Shown: positions 19,606 through 31,339, counted from the stretch's first letter. The stretch: 64,000 nt of DNA from Planococcus maritimus (GCF_001592825.1 NZ_LTZG01000041.1:62001-126000); one strand, 5' to 3'. The notes: a model not told the origin generated them from the sequence alone. Numbers and translations: made by a program.

Positions 19606-20885
19606 ACATCCAAAACCTGACAGGCGAATTGTCGATCCGGCGAAAATTAGCCGACGGCACCCAGCAGCAATTGCAGGCAGTAAAAGAAATCATTGAAGCG
19701 GTACGGACCGAAGGCGATAGCGCGTTATTGCGCTTTGCAAAAAAATGGGACCAGGCAGACTTGTCTGCCTTAAAAGTGACCGAAGATGAAATCAAAGAAG
19801 CGGTTGAACGCTTCGATCCCCAATTACTTGCTGACCTGACAGAAGCTGCGGACAATATCCGCAACTACCACCTCGGGCAAAAGCAACAGGGCTACCGGCA
19901 TGACCGTGCGGATGGATCGTATGTTGCACAGCGCGTCACGGCCATCGAATCAGCTGGATTGTATGTTCCAGGGGGCACAGCGGCCTATCCATCATCTGTT
20001 TTGATGAATGTTATTCCAGCGCAAGTTGCTGGTGTGGGACGCATTGTTGTGACATCCCCCCCAAATAGCGAAGGTAAACTATCGGACGGTGTGCTCGCAG
20101 CCGCCCACATCCTCGGGATTACTGAATTGTACAAAGTCGGTGGGGCGCAGGCGATTGCCGCACTCGCTTACGGCACTGAGTCGATTCAGCCGGTCGATAA
20201 AATTACAGGTCCTGGCAATATCTTCGTAGCGCTTGCTAAACGCGAAGTAAACGGGGACGTGGCGATCGATATGATCGCAGGCCCAAGCGAAATTGCGATC
20301 ATCGCCGATGATAGCGCGTATGCGGATGAAGTGGCGGCAGATCTTTTGTCTCAGGCAGAACACGATCCGTTGGCCAGTGCTGTATTATTGACAGAGAGCC
20401 GTGAGCTTGCTGAACAAGTCGCGGCGCAAGTGGCCAGCCAATTAGCCACTTTGCCGCGCGAGGCAATTGCGGTCGCGTCGATTCGTGACCACGGCGCGAT
20501 TTACGTGGCAAACAACCGGACCGACCTGATCAACGCAGCCAATCAATTGGCTCCGGAACATTTGGAAATCATGACGGAAGATGCGGAAGCGATGGCACAA
20601 GAAATCGATCACGCCGGAGCAATTTTTATCGGCCGTTATTCATCGGAACCGGTCGGCGATTATTTTGCCGGCACGAATCATGTCTTGCCAACCAACAGCA
20701 CAGCGCGCTTTTCCAGTGCCTTGTCTGTCTATGATTTTGTCAAACGGACAAGCATCGTACATTATAGCGAACAGGCATGGCACGAAAATCAAGAGAAAAT
20801 TGCTAGGCTCGCAAGGCTAGAAGGCCTCGAAGCACATGCTCGTGCAGTCGAATCGCGCGCTTGGAAAAAGGAGAGTCAATCATGA
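19602..20885 (+). CDS. hisD: Histidinol dehydrogenase
   Basis: A 427-residue enzyme of the last two oxidations (L-histidinol to L-histidine, NAD and zinc dependent). Visible are [53 protein letters not shown], the zinc/catalytic QAEHDPLA and APEHLEIM. It overlaps hisG and hisB by 4 nt each. Confidence 0.98.
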   Translation: MNIQNLTGELSIRRKLADGTQQQLQAVKEIIEAVRTEGDSALLRFAKKWDQADLSALKVTEDEIKEAVERFDPQLLADLTEAADNIRNYHLGQKQQGYRHDRADGSYVAQRVTAIESAGLYVPGGTAAYPSSVLMNVIPAQVAGVGRIVVTSPPNSEGKLSDGVLAAAHILGITELYKVGGAQAIAALAYGTESIQPVDKITGPGNIFVALAKREVNGDVAIDMIAGPSEIAIIADDSAYADEVAADLLSQAEHDPLASAVLLTESRELAEQVAAQVASQLATLPREAIAVASIRDHGAIYVANNRTDLINAANQLAPEHLEIMTEDAEAMAQEIDHAGAIFIGRYSSEPVGDYFAGTNHVLPTNSTARFSSALSVYDFVKRTSIVHYSEQAWHENQEKIARLARLEGLEAHARAVESRAWKKESQS

Positions 20886-21469
20886 GGAAATCGGACATTA
20901 CACGTAAAACCAATGAAACGGAAATTGACGTTAGCTTTTCACTCGATGGCAAAGGGCAAGCGGATATCGATACAGGGGTACCGTTTATGGACCATATGCT
21001 GGATCTTTTCATCAAGCACGGGCAATTTGACGGGCGGATCCATGCAAATGGCGACACTCACATCGACGACCACCACACGACCGAAGATATCGGCATCGTT
21101 CTCGGGCAGGCAGTGCTCGAAGCACTTGGCGATAAAAAAGGGCTGCGCCGTTACGGCAATGCATTTGTGCCAATGGATGATGCACTCGCGCAAGTCGTCA
21201 TCGATTGCTCAAATAGACCTCATCTTGAATTCCGTGGAGACATCCCGAACGCTAAGGTCGGCTCATTTGATACGGAACTGGTTCATGAATTCTTGTGGAA
21301 ATTCGCATTGGAATCACGTATGAACGTTCACGTCATTGTCCACTACGGCCGCAATACGCATCACATTATCGAAGCCGTATTCAAGGCACTTGCCCGCGCA
21401 CTAGACGACGCAACGATGATCGATCCGCGTGTAGAAGGCGTTCCGTCGACAAAGGGGCTGTTGACATGA
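20882..21469 (+). CDS. hisB: Imidazoleglycerol-phosphate dehydratase
   Basis: A 195-residue monofunctional HisB (no histidinol-phosphatase domain). Metal-binding motifs DHMLDLFIKHG, HIDDHHTTEDIGI and the second-half HVIVHYGRNTHHIIEA are intact. ATG 20882 lies behind AAGGAGAG and overlaps the hisD stop. Confidence 0.98.
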   Translation: MRKSDITRKTNETEIDVSFSLDGKGQADIDTGVPFMDHMLDLFIKHGQFDGRIHANGDTHIDDHHTTEDIGIVLGQAVLEALGDKKGLRRYGNAFVPMDDALAQVVIDCSNRPHLEFRGDIPNAKVGSFDTELVHEFLWKFALESRMNVHVIVHYGRNTHHIIEAVFKALARALDDATMIDPRVEGVPSTKGLLT

Positions 21470-22095
21470 TTGTCGGCATCATCGATTACGGCATGGGCAA
21501 TTTGTTCAGCGTGGAACAGGCATTGAAAAAACTGGAATGCACCGTCATCACTTCGGACGATGTGGAAGTTTTGGCTGAAGCGGATGCGATTTTGCTTCCA
21601 GGCGTCGGGGCATTTCCGGATGCGATGAGACGATTAGACGAAAAGGGTTTAGCCGGATTTATCCGCTCGCTCCCAGAACAAGGCATTCCGCTGCTCGGCA
21701 TTTGCCTCGGCATGCAATTATTGTATGAAGACAGTGAAGAAGGACGCGCGGTTAAAGGACTTGGCTTACTGAAAGGCCATATCCGGCGTTTTCCATCCGG
21801 TACATACCGCATCCCGCATATGGGATGGAACCGGCTGAATTTCATGCAGCAGCCGTATTGGCTAGAAGATATCCATGAGGACACACATGTCTACTTTGTT
21901 CACTCATTTTTGGCGACAGAGACAACTGGCGAACAAGTGTTTGCTTCGGCTGAATATGGCGGACTTGAAGTGCCGGGCGTTGTCGGCGGAGGATCGATCA
22001 CAGGAATGCAGTTCCACCCAGAAAAGTCTGGGGAGTTCGGACATTATTTATTAGCGCAATGGATTGCAAATGTCAGGGGGGATTTACATGAATGA
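21466..22095 (+). CDS. hisH: Imidazole glycerol phosphate synthase, glutamine amidotransferase subunit HisH
   Basis: A 209-residue class I glutamine amidotransferase. The nucleophile cysteine is in GICLGMQLLYE and the His-Glu pair in FHPEKSGEFG. It delivers ammonia to HisF. The frame extends upstream to 21295, but ATG 21466 with AAGGGG and the hisB overlap defines the start. Confidence 0.97.
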   Translation: MIVGIIDYGMGNLFSVEQALKKLECTVITSDDVEVLAEADAILLPGVGAFPDAMRRLDEKGLAGFIRSLPEQGIPLLGICLGMQLLYEDSEEGRAVKGLGLLKGHIRRFPSGTYRIPHMGWNRLNFMQQPYWLEDIHEDTHVYFVHSFLATETTGEQVFASAEYGGLEVPGVVGGGSITGMQFHPEKSGEFGHYLLAQWIANVRGDLHE

Positions 22096-22816
22096 GTTTC
22101 AAATTTATCCGGCCATCGATTTAAGAGGCGGAAAATGTGTTCGGTTGTTTCAAGGAGATTATGGCCAGGAGACTGTTTATGCGGATTCGCCTGTTGAAAT
22201 GGCGAAAAGTTTTGTAGACGCTGGAGCCAAATGGATTCATATGGTCGATTTGGATGGCGCGAAAGACGGCAGCCGCATTAATGATCAAGTGGTTATTGAA
22301 GCCGCTAAACTGAATGCCAATATTCAAGTAGGCGGCGGTATCCGCAGTCGTGAAGACATCAGCCATTACTTGTCGAACGGCGTTTCGCGGGTCATTATCG
22401 GCAGCTTGGCGGTTCGGGAACCGGAACTTGTCGCGACCTTCATTGAAGAATTCGGCGCAGAACGCATCGTTATCGGCATCGATGCCAAAGATGGCATGGC
22501 CGCGACAGAAGGATGGATTGAAACTTCGCATAAGCCAGCAGCTGAAGTAGCCGCTTATTTTGCTTCAAAAGGCGCGAAACATTTCATCTATACCGATATT
22601 TCGACAGACGGCACGCTTGCCGGGCCGAATATCGACGCCAACCGGCAATTAGTGGCAGATGATGTCTCGCAAGTCATCGTCTCCGGCGGCATCGGCACAC
22701 TCGATGACGTGAAGAAAGTCAAACAAGTGGCAGCCGATAGCCCGATAGCCGGATTGATCATCGGCAAAGCTCTGTATGAAAACCGCTTCACGCTCAAGGA
22801 GGCGCTATCATGCTGA
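22088..22816 (+). CDS. hisA: ProFAR isomerase HisA
   Basis: A 242-residue TIM barrel. The catalytic aspartate is in [14 protein letters not shown] and the second in [12 protein letters not shown]; phosphate-binding loops are VGGGIRS and [13 protein letters not shown] 22088 behind AGGGGGG; it overlaps hisH by 8 nt and hisF by 7 nt. Confidence 0.97.
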   Translation: MNEFQIYPAIDLRGGKCVRLFQGDYGQETVYADSPVEMAKSFVDAGAKWIHMVDLDGAKDGSRINDQVVIEAAKLNANIQVGGGIRSREDISHYLSNGVSRVIIGSLAVREPELVATFIEEFGAERIVIGIDAKDGMAATEGWIETSHKPAAEVAAYFASKGAKHFIYTDISTDGTLAGPNIDANRQLVADDVSQVIVSGGIGTLDDVKKVKQVAADSPIAGLIIGKALYENRFTLKEALSC

Positions 22817-23562
22817 CGAAACGCATCATTCCTTGCCTGGACGTCAAAGAAGGCCGCGTTGTTAAAGGCGTAAGTTTTGTAGAACTTCGGGATGCAGGAG
22901 ACCCTGTGGAACTGGCTAAGTTCTACGATGAACAAGGCGCGGACGAATTGGTCTTTCTGGACATTTCCGCATCACACGAAGGCAAAGAGACGATGGTGGA
23001 AGTGGTGCGCATTGTGGCGACTGAATTATCGATTCCCTTTACTGTAGGCGGAGGGATCCGCACCTTGGACGATATGAAACGCATGCTGCGTGCGGGGGCG
23101 GATAAAGTCTCTCTGAATACGGCGGCGCTTGATCGTCCGGAATTGATCAAAGAAGGTGCGGATTTCTTCGGGTCGCAGTGCATCGTCGTTGCTATCGATG
23201 CCAAAAGAAATGGCGATAGCTGGGACGTCTACACGCACGGAGGCCGCAACCAAACTGAATGGGATGCGGTCGAATGGGCGAAACATGCGGTCGCTTTAGG
23301 TGCTGGGGAATTATTATTGACCAGCATGGATAGCGATGGCCAAAAAGACGGATTTGACGTCGCGCTGACGAAAGCGGTACGTGACGCTGTAGAAGTGCCG
23401 GTCATTGCAAGTGGCGGAGCGGGGAACCGCGAACATTTCAATGAAGTATTCGAACAGGCGGATGCGGATGCGGCGCTTGCGGCATCGATTTTCCACTACA
23501 AAGAAACGAGCATCAAAGAAGTGAAACAGTATCTGCATCAAGAAGGAGTGAATGTCCGGTGA
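22810..23562 (+). CDS. hisF: Imidazole glycerol phosphate synthase cyclase subunit HisF
   Basis: A 250-residue TIM barrel. The N-terminal catalytic aspartate is in [15 protein letters not shown] and the second in [14 protein letters not shown]; phosphate loops are [10 protein letters not shown] and [11 protein letters not shown]. With HisH it makes IGP and AICAR. ATG 22810 behind AAGGAGG. Confidence 0.98.
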   Translation: MLTKRIIPCLDVKEGRVVKGVSFVELRDAGDPVELAKFYDEQGADELVFLDISASHEGKETMVEVVRIVATELSIPFTVGGGIRTLDDMKRMLRAGADKVSLNTAALDRPELIKEGADFFGSQCIVVAIDAKRNGDSWDVYTHGGRNQTEWDAVEWAKHAVALGAGELLLTSMDSDGQKDGFDVALTKAVRDAVEVPVIASGGAGNREHFNEVFEQADADAALAASIFHYKETSIKEVKQYLHQEGVNVR

Positions 23563-24182
23563 CCAATGTGAAATATGATGAAAATGGATTAGTGCCTGTT
23601 ATCTTGCAAGATGCATCCACTAAACAAGTATTGACTTTGGCTTATGCCAATGAGGAAGCGGTCAAGCGCACGATCGATACGAAAGAAACCTGGTTATACT
23701 CAAGAAGCCGCAAAGAATTGTGGAACAAAGGGGCAACCAGCGGCAACACGCAGCGCGTCCAATCGGTCCAAATCGATTGCGATGGCGATTCTTTAATCTA
23801 TGAAGTGATTCCAAACGGTCCAGCTTGCCATACGGGAGAGACAAGTTGTTTCCATGAAACCTTGGCTGGTGAACGTTCGTCTTCTGCTTCGGATATGATT
23901 ACAGAACTGAGCGCTTTGATCAAACAACGCGAAATCGATATGCCAGAAGGTGCGTATACGACGTATCTATTTGAAGAAGGCGTCGATAAAATCTGCAAGA
24001 AAGTCGGAGAAGAAGCGGCGGAAGTCATCATTGCAGCGAAAAATCGCGATGCGCGTGAACTGGCAACAGAAAGTGCAGACTTGCTATACCACTTGCTTGT
24101 TTTGTTACAAGAGCAAAAAGTGGATTTCAAAAAAGTGACCGGTGTGCTCGAAGAACGCCATGCGGCGAAAAAGGACAAGTAA
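23559..24182 (+). CDS. hisI: Bifunctional phosphoribosyl-AMP cyclohydrolase/phosphoribosyl-ATP pyrophosphatase
   Basis: A 207-residue HisIE fusion. The N-terminal cyclohydrolase has [19 protein letters not shown], the zinc/metal motif [11 protein letters not shown] and [11 protein letters not shown]. The C-terminal MazG-like pyrophosphatase has [19 protein letters not shown] and [13 protein letters not shown]. It starts at GTG 23559 behind AGAAGGAG and is last in the operon. hisC is not in the window; as in Bacillus it is presumably elsewhere. Confidence 0.97.
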   Translation: MTNVKYDENGLVPVILQDASTKQVLTLAYANEEAVKRTIDTKETWLYSRSRKELWNKGATSGNTQRVQSVQIDCDGDSLIYEVIPNGPACHTGETSCFHETLAGERSSSASDMITELSALIKQREIDMPEGAYTTYLFEEGVDKICKKVGEEAAEVIIAAKNRDARELATESADLLYHLLVLLQEQKVDFKKVTGVLEERHAAKKDK

Positions 24183-24196
24183 ATAATAGGGAAATA

Positions 24197-24250
24197 TGCT
24201 ATAATAACAGCACATTTAGGGAAAGGAGCGATTCGGGTCGCTCCTTTTCC
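24197..24250 (+). promoter_or_regulatory. Extended -10 promoter plus leader hairpin before yvcD
   Basis: TGCTATAAT (24197-24205) is an extended -10 without a good -35. A 12-bp hairpin follows at 24220-24250 (GGAAAGGAGCGA with TCGCTCCTTTTCC, one bulged T), ending about 5 nt before the ribosome-binding site. It is either the weak his-operon terminator or a leader structure of yvcD. Confidence 0.5.
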
Positions 24251-24267
24251 TGTTACGGAGGCATATT

Positions 24268-25794
24268 TTGGAGAAAAACAAAAGAAACAATTTTGACAAT
24301 GTCGTATCATTCATTCCGACTGGGGAATTTTATTATCAGAAAGCCCTTAAGGAGCTGCAGCGCGAACATTATGATAAAGCGCATAAGTATTTGCAGCGGG
24401 CAAAAGAACTAACTCCGGATGACCCGCTCATCCTGATGCATTACGGAGTGGTGCTGATGGAGCGGCAGGAGTTTGAACTGGCGATGGATGAGTTGCGTAC
24501 TGCCCATGAGCTCGATCCGGAAGAACCGAATATTTTATTTTTTTTAGCGGAAGTCCATGCACATTTGGGCTCGTTTTTTGATGCCCGGAAATATGCTAAG
24601 GATTATCTCGAAAAGGATGCCAGTGGAAGCTACGCGGCAGAAGCGATGGAAATCATCGATTTTGCCGAGCAGGAGGACTGGCAGTTGTTTGACAACGATG
24701 GGGAGGCTCATAATAGCGAGCATTATTATTTGCAGGAAAAAGCGCGTCGCTTGATGGAGCAAGGGGAATTCCTGGAAGCGATCAAGTTACTAGAAGAAGT
24801 TATCGAAGAAAAGTCCGATTTTTGGGGAGCTTATAATAACCTCGCGCTGGCGTATTTCTATATTGGAGAAACGGAAATGGCGAAATCGCTGCTACACGAA
24901 GTGCTTCGTAAAAACACCGGCAACCTGCACGCCTTATGCAATTTGGCAGTGTTCCATTACTATGAGAAAAACGATGAATTGGATGACATCTTAGGTTTGC
25001 TGAAAAAGATTCAGCCTTATGTTTTCGAGCACCGTTACAAATTGGGTGCGACCTTCGCGTTGGTCGGAAAATACAAAGAAGCCTATCGCTGGCTGAAAAG
25101 CCTGCAAAAACGAGGATTTGATGGGGATCCGGCATTTTATTTCTGGTTATCGCATGCTGCGTACCATTCAGGGCATGAGGAAACAGCTAAGCATGCGTGG
25201 GAGCAATTAAAACGGATGGACCCCGCGAAAGAAGGCTATGAGCCCTGGGGAGAGCAGGCGGTGATGCCGCATGCAGATGCATTAGAACACGATCGCGATT
25301 TTCTGATCGGCAAACTCGACCATACCCATTTAAGCGAGCGGATCTATGGGTTGTTCCTGCTCGGAAAGTCTTCTCATAAACAGGAAATTATTTCGCACCC
25401 GAACTGGCTAAAATCCGAGCAGCCTTCAGTCTTGGAAACGTATATGCTTGGCTATGCGCTTGGCCATCCTTTTCGCGAATCCGTCAAAGAGGAAAAAGCC
25501 TTCTTGCGCGCGATGGAAACAGCAGAGCGCTTGTATTACCAAAAAGGAATGGTCGACCGTGAAAATGATACGGTCTTTCAATTATGGTTCCTATTGGCGG
25601 AACGAGCTTTCGACGCCGGTTATGCGTTCCGCAATCCTGCTGCGCTTGCTGCTGCCGTCAGCTATATGGTGGAATCGGCGGAAAAACAGGAAACCACCAA
25701 AAAAGCCGTTGCAGCGAAATTCGGCACGTCTGTTGCGACGATGTCCAAATATATTGACGAGTTAAGCGGATATTTGCCGAATTTTGAAGCCTAG
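24268..25794 (+). CDS. yvcD: TPR-repeat protein YvcD
   Basis: A 508-residue soluble protein built from tetratricopeptide repeats (YYQKALKELQREHYDKAHKYL at 24330-24392, then PLILMHYGVVLMERQEFELAMDEL and AYNNLALAYFYIGETEMA). A helical C-terminus ends in a helix-turn-helix-like segment (KAVAAKFGTSVATMSKYIDEL). The start is probably TTG 24268, 6 nt after GGAGG. It precedes trxB as in B. subtilis. TPRs mediate protein-protein contacts; the partner is unknown. Confidence 0.85.
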   Translation: MEKNKRNNFDNVVSFIPTGEFYYQKALKELQREHYDKAHKYLQRAKELTPDDPLILMHYGVVLMERQEFELAMDELRTAHELDPEEPNILFFLAEVHAHLGSFFDARKYAKDYLEKDASGSYAAEAMEIIDFAEQEDWQLFDNDGEAHNSEHYYLQEKARRLMEQGEFLEAIKLLEEVIEEKSDFWGAYNNLALAYFYIGETEMAKSLLHEVLRKNTGNLHALCNLAVFHYYEKNDELDDILGLLKKIQPYVFEHRYKLGATFALVGKYKEAYRWLKSLQKRGFDGDPAFYFWLSHAAYHSGHEETAKHAWEQLKRMDPAKEGYEPWGEQAVMPHADALEHDRDFLIGKLDHTHLSERIYGLFLLGKSSHKQEIISHPNWLKSEQPSVLETYMLGYALGHPFRESVKEEKAFLRAMETAERLYYQKGMVDRENDTVFQLWFLLAERAFDAGYAFRNPAALAAAVSYMVESAEKQETTKKAVAAKFGTSVATMSKYIDELSGYLPNFEA

Positions 25795-25803
25795 GCATAA
25801 AAG

Positions 25804-25832
25804 TTGAAGCCGGCCGTTTATTGCTTTACGAT
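25804..25832 (+). promoter_or_regulatory. trxB promoter
   Basis: TTGAAG (25804-25809) and TACGAT (25827-25832) are spaced by 17 bp, 30 nt before the trxB ATG. Confidence 0.55.
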
Positions 25833-25843
25833 TTAGCTAGTGA

Positions 25844-26821
<978 letters not shown>

Positions 26822-26913
26822 CGCGTTCTTAATCGCTTTGTAACAGCATTGTCATGCAAAAGAGGTATAGTAAGTAATGTATAACAACCCCCTTTTTATA
26901 TAGTTATTTTTGA

Positions 26914-26957
26914 CAGGCTGCTTTCCGGATTGTCCGGGGAGTGGCCTCTTTTTTTGT
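26914..26957 (+). terminator. Terminator after trxB
   Basis: A long imperfect hairpin (AGGC-TG-CTTTCCGGA with TCCGGGGAG-TG-GCCT) is followed by a run of seven T. Confidence 0.8.
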
Positions 26958-26963
26958 ATTTTT

Positions 26964-26993
26964 TTGCATGACACGCCAGGATAGATGTATAAT
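26964..26993 (+). promoter_or_regulatory. Promoter of nudF-rapZ-yvcK-whiA-crh operon
   Basis: TTGCAT (26964-26969) and a consensus TATAAT (26988-26993) are spaced by 18 bp. The implied start of transcription near 27000 lies downstream of ATG 26994, which excludes that codon as the nudF start. Confidence 0.75.
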
Positions 26994-27027
26994 GAACATA
27001 GTTTATATTAGATGCGGAGTGGCAAAT

Positions 27028-27513
27028 GTGCAGCGAATCGCGAATTTATTGCTAGTAGAAAATGGCAAAGTACTATTGATGAAAAAGCCGCGCAGGGATT
27101 GGTATGTGGCTCCCGGCGGAAAAATGGAAAGCGGCGAGTCAATTTATGACGCGGCTATCCGAGAGTTCATAGAAGAAACAGGTGCAGAGCCATTCGGCGT
27201 TCACTTGAAAGGCGTTTACACCATGATGATTCAGGAAAACAAGGAGACGGTAGATGAATGGATGCTATTTACGTTCCGGGCTACACAGCTCCGGGGAGTG
27301 CCTTTTGAAGATACGCGCGAAGGCATTTTGGAGTGGCATCCTGTGGAAAGTTTACGTACCTTGCCAATGGCAGAAGGAGACCGGACAAACTTATTGTTTG
27401 CGGCCTATCAGGAAGGCGTTCAATACGGGACCTTTTACTATACGCCGGAATTCGAATTGCTAGAAGAGAACATCCAATCATCGACCGAAGAGGTGAATCG
27501 CCAACATGGATAA
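27028..27513 (+). CDS. nudF: Nudix hydrolase NudF (YvcI)
   Basis: A 161-residue Nudix protein. The Nudix box is intact: [18 protein letters not shown] followed by EETG. It is preceded by [11 protein letters not shown] and followed by [10 protein letters not shown]. subtilis NudF/YvcI is its positional equivalent. GTG 27028 ([15 protein letters not shown]) is chosen over the in-frame ATG 26994, which lies at the -10 box; GGAGTGG precedes it. It overlaps rapZ by 8 nt. Confidence 0.92.
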   Translation: MQRIANLLLVENGKVLLMKKPRRDWYVAPGGKMESGESIYDAAIREFIEETGAEPFGVHLKGVYTMMIQENKETVDEWMLFTFRATQLRGVPFEDTREGILEWHPVESLRTLPMAEGDRTNLLFAAYQEGVQYGTFYYTPEFELLEENIQSSTEEVNRQHG

Positions 27514-28387
27514 GCATACAGAAGAAACCGAATTAATCATCATCACCGGCATGTCCGGTGCTGGGAAAACAGTGGCCATCCAAAGCTTTGAAGACCTCGG
27601 TTTTTTCACCATCGACAATCTTCCGCCGGCGCTGCTTCCAACATTTATCAAATTGATGAGGGATTCTGGCAAATCAATGAAGCGTGTTGCAGCGGTCATG
27701 GACCTTCGTGGAGGCGATTTTTTCGACAGCCTCGTTGATGCCATTGACGATTTATCGAAAGAGCCAGAAGTGGCGATCACCATTCTGTTTCTCGATGCAG
27801 AGAACCAAACGCTCGTGAGCCGTTACAAAGAAACTCGCCGTTCGCATCCTTTGTCTCCAGGCGGGCTAGTACTTGGCGGGATTAAAAAAGAACGGGACAT
27901 GCTGAAAGACTTGCAAGGGCGTGCGCATTATATGTACAATACCTCGGAAATGAGCCCACGCCAGTTAAAGGAGAAAATCACCTCGGATTTTGCTTCAAAA
28001 ACGAGCAATGTCTTCACGGTCAATTTGATGTCATTCGGCTTTAAGCACGGCATGCCGATTGATGCTGACCTTGTGTTCGATGTTCGCTTTTTGCCGAACC
28101 CTTATTATATAGAAGAATTGAACCCACAATCAGGCTTAGACCAGCCGGTGTCCGATTACGTATTAAAATGGCAGGAAACGCAGACACTGGTGCAAAAACT
28201 GGAGGAATTATTCGATTTCATGATTCCCCAGTACAAGCAAGAAGGCAAAGCGCAATTGGTCATCGCTTTTGGCTGCACAGGCGGCCAGCATCGATCCGTG
28301 ACGCTTGCTGAGTATTTCGGGAAATACCTCTCCAAAAACAATAAAGTCAGCATTACACATAGAGATGTAAAAATCAGAAAGGGTTGA
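27506..28387 (+). CDS. rapZ: RNase adapter protein RapZ / nucleotide-binding protein YvcJ
   Basis: A 293-residue P-loop protein. Walker A is GMSGAGKT (15-22), followed by the family string [14 protein letters not shown]. The C-terminal half has the conserved [10 protein letters not shown]. In E. coli RapZ governs GlmZ decay; the Bacillus homologue (YvcJ) binds nucleotides and affects competence. Operon partner of yvcK and whiA. Confidence 0.95.
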   Translation: MDKHTEETELIIITGMSGAGKTVAIQSFEDLGFFTIDNLPPALLPTFIKLMRDSGKSMKRVAAVMDLRGGDFFDSLVDAIDDLSKEPEVAITILFLDAENQTLVSRYKETRRSHPLSPGGLVLGGIKKERDMLKDLQGRAHYMYNTSEMSPRQLKEKITSDFASKTSNVFTVNLMSFGFKHGMPIDADLVFDVRFLPNPYYIEELNPQSGLDQPVSDYVLKWQETQTLVQKLEELFDFMIPQYKQEGKAQLVIAFGCTGGQHRSVTLAEYFGKYLSKNNKVSITHRDVKIRKG

Positions 28388-28391
28388 GCAT

Positions 28392-29384
28392 ATGGAAAAA
28401 AGTCTCCAGCAAAAACGAGTCGTAATCATCGGGGGCGGGACCGGTCTGTCCACTTTGCTGAGGGGCTTAAAAACTTTTCCGCTCGATTTGACGGCGATTG
28501 TCACGGTAGCAGACGACGGCGGAAGCTCGGGGCGTTTGCGCGATGATTTGGATATTCCGCCGCCTGGTGACATTCGCAACGTCATGGCCGCATTGTCGGA
28601 TGCCGAACCATTAGTAGCTGAAATGTTCCAATACCGCTTTAAGCATTCGCTTGATTTGGAAGGGCATTCATTGGGGAACTTGATGCTTGCAGCGTTGACC
28701 GATTTAACGGGTGATTTCTCGCACGCTGTTCGGGAGATGAGCCGCGTCTTGAACGTCAATGGCACCGTGTTGCCCGCTGCCAATCAATTGGTGACCTTGA
28801 ATGCCGAACTAGAAGACGGTACCATCATCAAGGGCGAATCCAAGATCCCTGCCTATATGCAGCCTATCAAGCGCGTATTTTTGGAGCCGGCTGGTGTCAA
28901 GACATTGCCGGATACGATACAAGCCATCCAATCAGCCGATGTCATCGTAATCGGGCCGGGTTCTTTGTATACAAGCATCTTGCCGAATTTGCTCGTGAAA
29001 GATATTAAGAAAGCGCTGCTTGAAGCGAAGGCAAGAAAAATTTATATTTGTAATTTGATGACCCAGGCGGGCGAAACATACGGCTATACCGCCTCGGATC
29101 ACGTGAAAGCTCTTTACGACCACGTAGGCGTGAACTTCCTCGATGCCATTTTGATCGATAAAGTCCAAATGCCGCAAGGAGTGGCAGAACGTTACAAGAA
29201 AGAAAAAGCATGGCCGGTGGAATACGATGAAGAACGCCTGAAGAAAATGGGGCTCGAAGTATACCGCCACGACATCGCGAACATTTTCGGGGAGGCCGTC
29301 CGGCACGAACCAATGAAAGTGGCGAATTGGCTTTTTGAATACACCAGCAGCGAAGTGGAAACATCGCAACGCCGGTATTCCTGA
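28392..29384 (+). CDS. yvcK: Gluconeogenesis factor YvcK (MgfK)
   Basis: A 330-residue CofD-like UDP-sugar-binding protein. The signature GGGTGLSTLLRGL is at the N-terminus, with ADDGGSSGRLR and PPGDIRN after it, and VIGPGSLYTSILPNLLV in the second half. YvcK links UDP-GlcNAc sensing to carbon flow and cell shape in Bacillales. It starts 4 nt after rapZ. Confidence 0.96.
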   Translation: MEKSLQQKRVVIIGGGTGLSTLLRGLKTFPLDLTAIVTVADDGGSSGRLRDDLDIPPPGDIRNVMAALSDAEPLVAEMFQYRFKHSLDLEGHSLGNLMLAALTDLTGDFSHAVREMSRVLNVNGTVLPAANQLVTLNAELEDGTIIKGESKIPAYMQPIKRVFLEPAGVKTLPDTIQAIQSADVIVIGPGSLYTSILPNLLVKDIKKALLEAKARKIYICNLMTQAGETYGYTASDHVKALYDHVGVNFLDAILIDKVQMPQGVAERYKKEKAWPVEYDEERLKKMGLEVYRHDIANIFGEAVRHEPMKVANWLFEYTSSEVETSQRRYS

Positions 29385-29405
29385 AGCTTGAAAGGGGGGG
29401 CGTAA

Positions 29406-30356
29406 TTGTCTTTTGCATCAGAAACAAAAAAAGAAATGACACAAATCGAAGTGGATGATTGTTGCGGAAAAGCAGAGCTGTCGGCGATGATTCGCATGAA
29501 CGGTACTTTGTCCTTTTCGAACCGCCAGCTGAGCCTGGATATCCAAACAGAAAACGCAGCCATTGCGAGAAGAATCTATACATTGCTGAAACGCTTTTAC
29601 AAAGCGTACCCGGTGGAATTATTGGTCCGCAAAAAGATGAGGCTGAAAAAGAATAATGTTTATATTTGCCGCTTGCGTGATGGCGCGAAACTAGTACTCG
29701 AGGATTTACTGATCTTGTCAGAAGGTTTTCAGTTTCAACAAGACATATCTCCCGAACTGATTTCCACTACTTGCTGCAAGCGCTCTTATTTGCGCGGTGC
29801 CTTTTTGGCTGGAGGATCGGTAAACAATCCCGAAACCTCCTCTTACCATTTGGAGGTTTACTCTTCCTACAAAGACCATGCGGAAGCGTTGGTCATCCTG
29901 ATGAACCATTTCCAATTGAACGGAAAAATGATCGAACGGAAAAAAGGCTTTGTTACGTATCTAAAAGAAGCGGAGAAAATTTCCGATTTCCTTAGCCTGA
30001 CAGGTGCCCACTCAGCATTGTTGAAATTCGAAGATGTCCGGATCCTTCGTGATATGCGCAATAGCGTCAATCGTTTGGTCAATTGCGAAACGGCTAATTT
30101 GAATAAAACAATTGATGCAGCTCTTCGGCAAATCGAAAATATCCGTTTTATCGATCAAGTGATCGGAATCGACCAATTGCCCGACCGCCTGAAAGAAATC
30201 GCCCGCTTGCGGGTAGAATATCAGGACGTCACATTGAAAGAGCTGGGTGAGATGGTATCGACAGGAAAAGTCAGTAAGTCAGGTGTCAACCACAGGCTCC
30301 GGAAAATCGATGAGATTGCCGAGTCATTGAGAAAAGGCGAAACGATCAGCCGGTAA
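29406..30356 (+). CDS. whiA: DNA-binding protein WhiA
   Basis: A 316-residue protein with an N-terminal LAGLIDADG-homing-endonuclease-like domain ([21 protein letters not shown]) and a C-terminal helix-turn-helix ([26 protein letters not shown]). WhiA is a conserved Gram-positive DNA-binding protein affecting cell division in B. subtilis. The start is TTG 29406 behind a GGGGGGG stretch. Fourth gene of the nudF operon. Confidence 0.96.
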   Translation: MSFASETKKEMTQIEVDDCCGKAELSAMIRMNGTLSFSNRQLSLDIQTENAAIARRIYTLLKRFYKAYPVELLVRKKMRLKKNNVYICRLRDGAKLVLEDLLILSEGFQFQQDISPELISTTCCKRSYLRGAFLAGGSVNNPETSSYHLEVYSSYKDHAEALVILMNHFQLNGKMIERKKGFVTYLKEAEKISDFLSLTGAHSALLKFEDVRILRDMRNSVNRLVNCETANLNKTIDAALRQIENIRFIDQVIGIDQLPDRLKEIARLRVEYQDVTLKELGEMVSTGKVSKSGVNHRLRKIDEIAESLRKGETISR

Positions 30357-30413
30357 CAAGGTTGCTCTTTCCTATAGATTGCGTGAGAGTCGAGTTTTCG
30401 GAGGAGGATATAC

Positions 30414-30671
30414 ATGGTAGAAAAACAAGTAGAAGTGCAATTGAAATCAGGATTGCAAGCGAGGCAGGCGGCATTATTCGTACAAGAAGCCAACCGCTAC
30501 AGTTCGGATGTTTATTTGGAAAAAGGCAATAAGAAAGTAAACGCTAAAAGCATCATGGGAATCATGAGTCTCGCTGTCAGCAAAGGCACGAACGTCACGA
30601 TTTCAGCCGATGGTGCAGACGAAGAGGCAGCAGTTGGCGCGCTGGCCCAATTGATCGATACAGAAGCTTAA
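30414..30671 (+). CDS. crh: Catabolite repression HPr-like protein Crh
   Basis: An 85-residue HPr paralogue. Position 15 is glutamine (GLQARQA) instead of the PTS histidine, so it cannot take phosphate from enzyme I, while Ser46 (AKSIMGIMS), the HprK target, is kept. P-Ser-Crh is a CcpA corepressor. The Q15/S46 pattern and location after whiA separate it from ptsH. ATG 30414 behind GGAGGA. Confidence 0.96.
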   Translation: MVEKQVEVQLKSGLQARQAALFVQEANRYSSDVYLEKGNKKVNAKSIMGIMSLAVSKGTNVTISADGADEEAAVGALAQLIDTEA

Positions 30672-30679
30672 AGAATGTA

Positions 30680-30724
30680 AAAAAAGCTGACCTCCGTGCA
30701 CATGCGCGGAGGTCAGCTTTTTTG
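30680..30724. terminator. Bidirectional terminator crh / clpP
   Basis: AAAAAAGCTGACCTCCG pairs with CGGAGGTCAGCTTTTTT between the convergent genes. Confidence 0.92.
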
Positions 30725-30727
30725 AGC

Positions 30728-31339
30728 TTATTGTTCTTTTTCGTGATTTTCAGGCAATTTATTGCGTGAGATGATTTGGTCGACTAGGCCGTATTCGAGT
30801 GCACGTTCAGCCGTCATGAAATTATCGCGGTCTGTGTCACGTGAAATGACTTCAAGCGGCTGGCCAGTCCGGTCAGATAGAATCTGGTTGAGTTTTTCGC
30901 GCAAGAACAAGATGCGTTTTGCGGCGATTTCAATTTCCGTTGCTTGCCCTTGTGCTCCGCCAAGTGGCTGGTGGATCATGACTTCAGCATTTGGCAATGC
31001 GTAGCGTTTGCCTTTTGTACCAGCTGCCAAGAGGAATGCTCCCATGGATGCAGCCATGCCGATGCACACGGTTTGGACATCAGGTTTGATGAATTGCATC
31101 ACATCATAAATCGCCATACCGGCCGTGATGCTTCCGCCTGGGCTGTTGATGTAGATGGAAATATCCTTTTCTGGATCTTCAGCTTCAAGGAATAGCAATT
31201 GTGCGACGATGGAGTTGGCGACATTGTCGTCGATTCCGCTGCCGAGCATGATGACACGGTCTTTCAAAAGACGAGAATAGATATCGTATGCGCGTTCGCC
31301 TCTGCTTGTTTGTTCGATTACTGTAGGGATTAAATTCAT
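30728..31339 (-). CDS. clpP: ATP-dependent Clp protease proteolytic subunit
   Basis: A 203-residue serine protease subunit forming the tetradecameric barrel used by ClpC/ClpX/ClpE. The catalytic Ser98 is in [11 protein letters not shown] and His123 in VMIHQP; the Asp is in the SRDTDRD region. Regulated by a CtsR site overlapping its promoter. Its divergent neighbour is tRNA-Arg. Confidence 0.98.
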   Translation of the reverse strand: MNLIPTVIEQTSRGERAYDIYSRLLKDRVIMLGSGIDDNVANSIVAQLLFLEAEDPEKDISIYINSPGGSITAGMAIYDVMQFIKPDVQTVCIGMAASMGAFLLAAGTKGKRYALPNAEVMIHQPLGGAQGQATEIEIAAKRILFLREKLNQILSDRTGQPLEVISRDTDRDNFMTAERALEYGLVDQIISRNKLPENHEKEQ

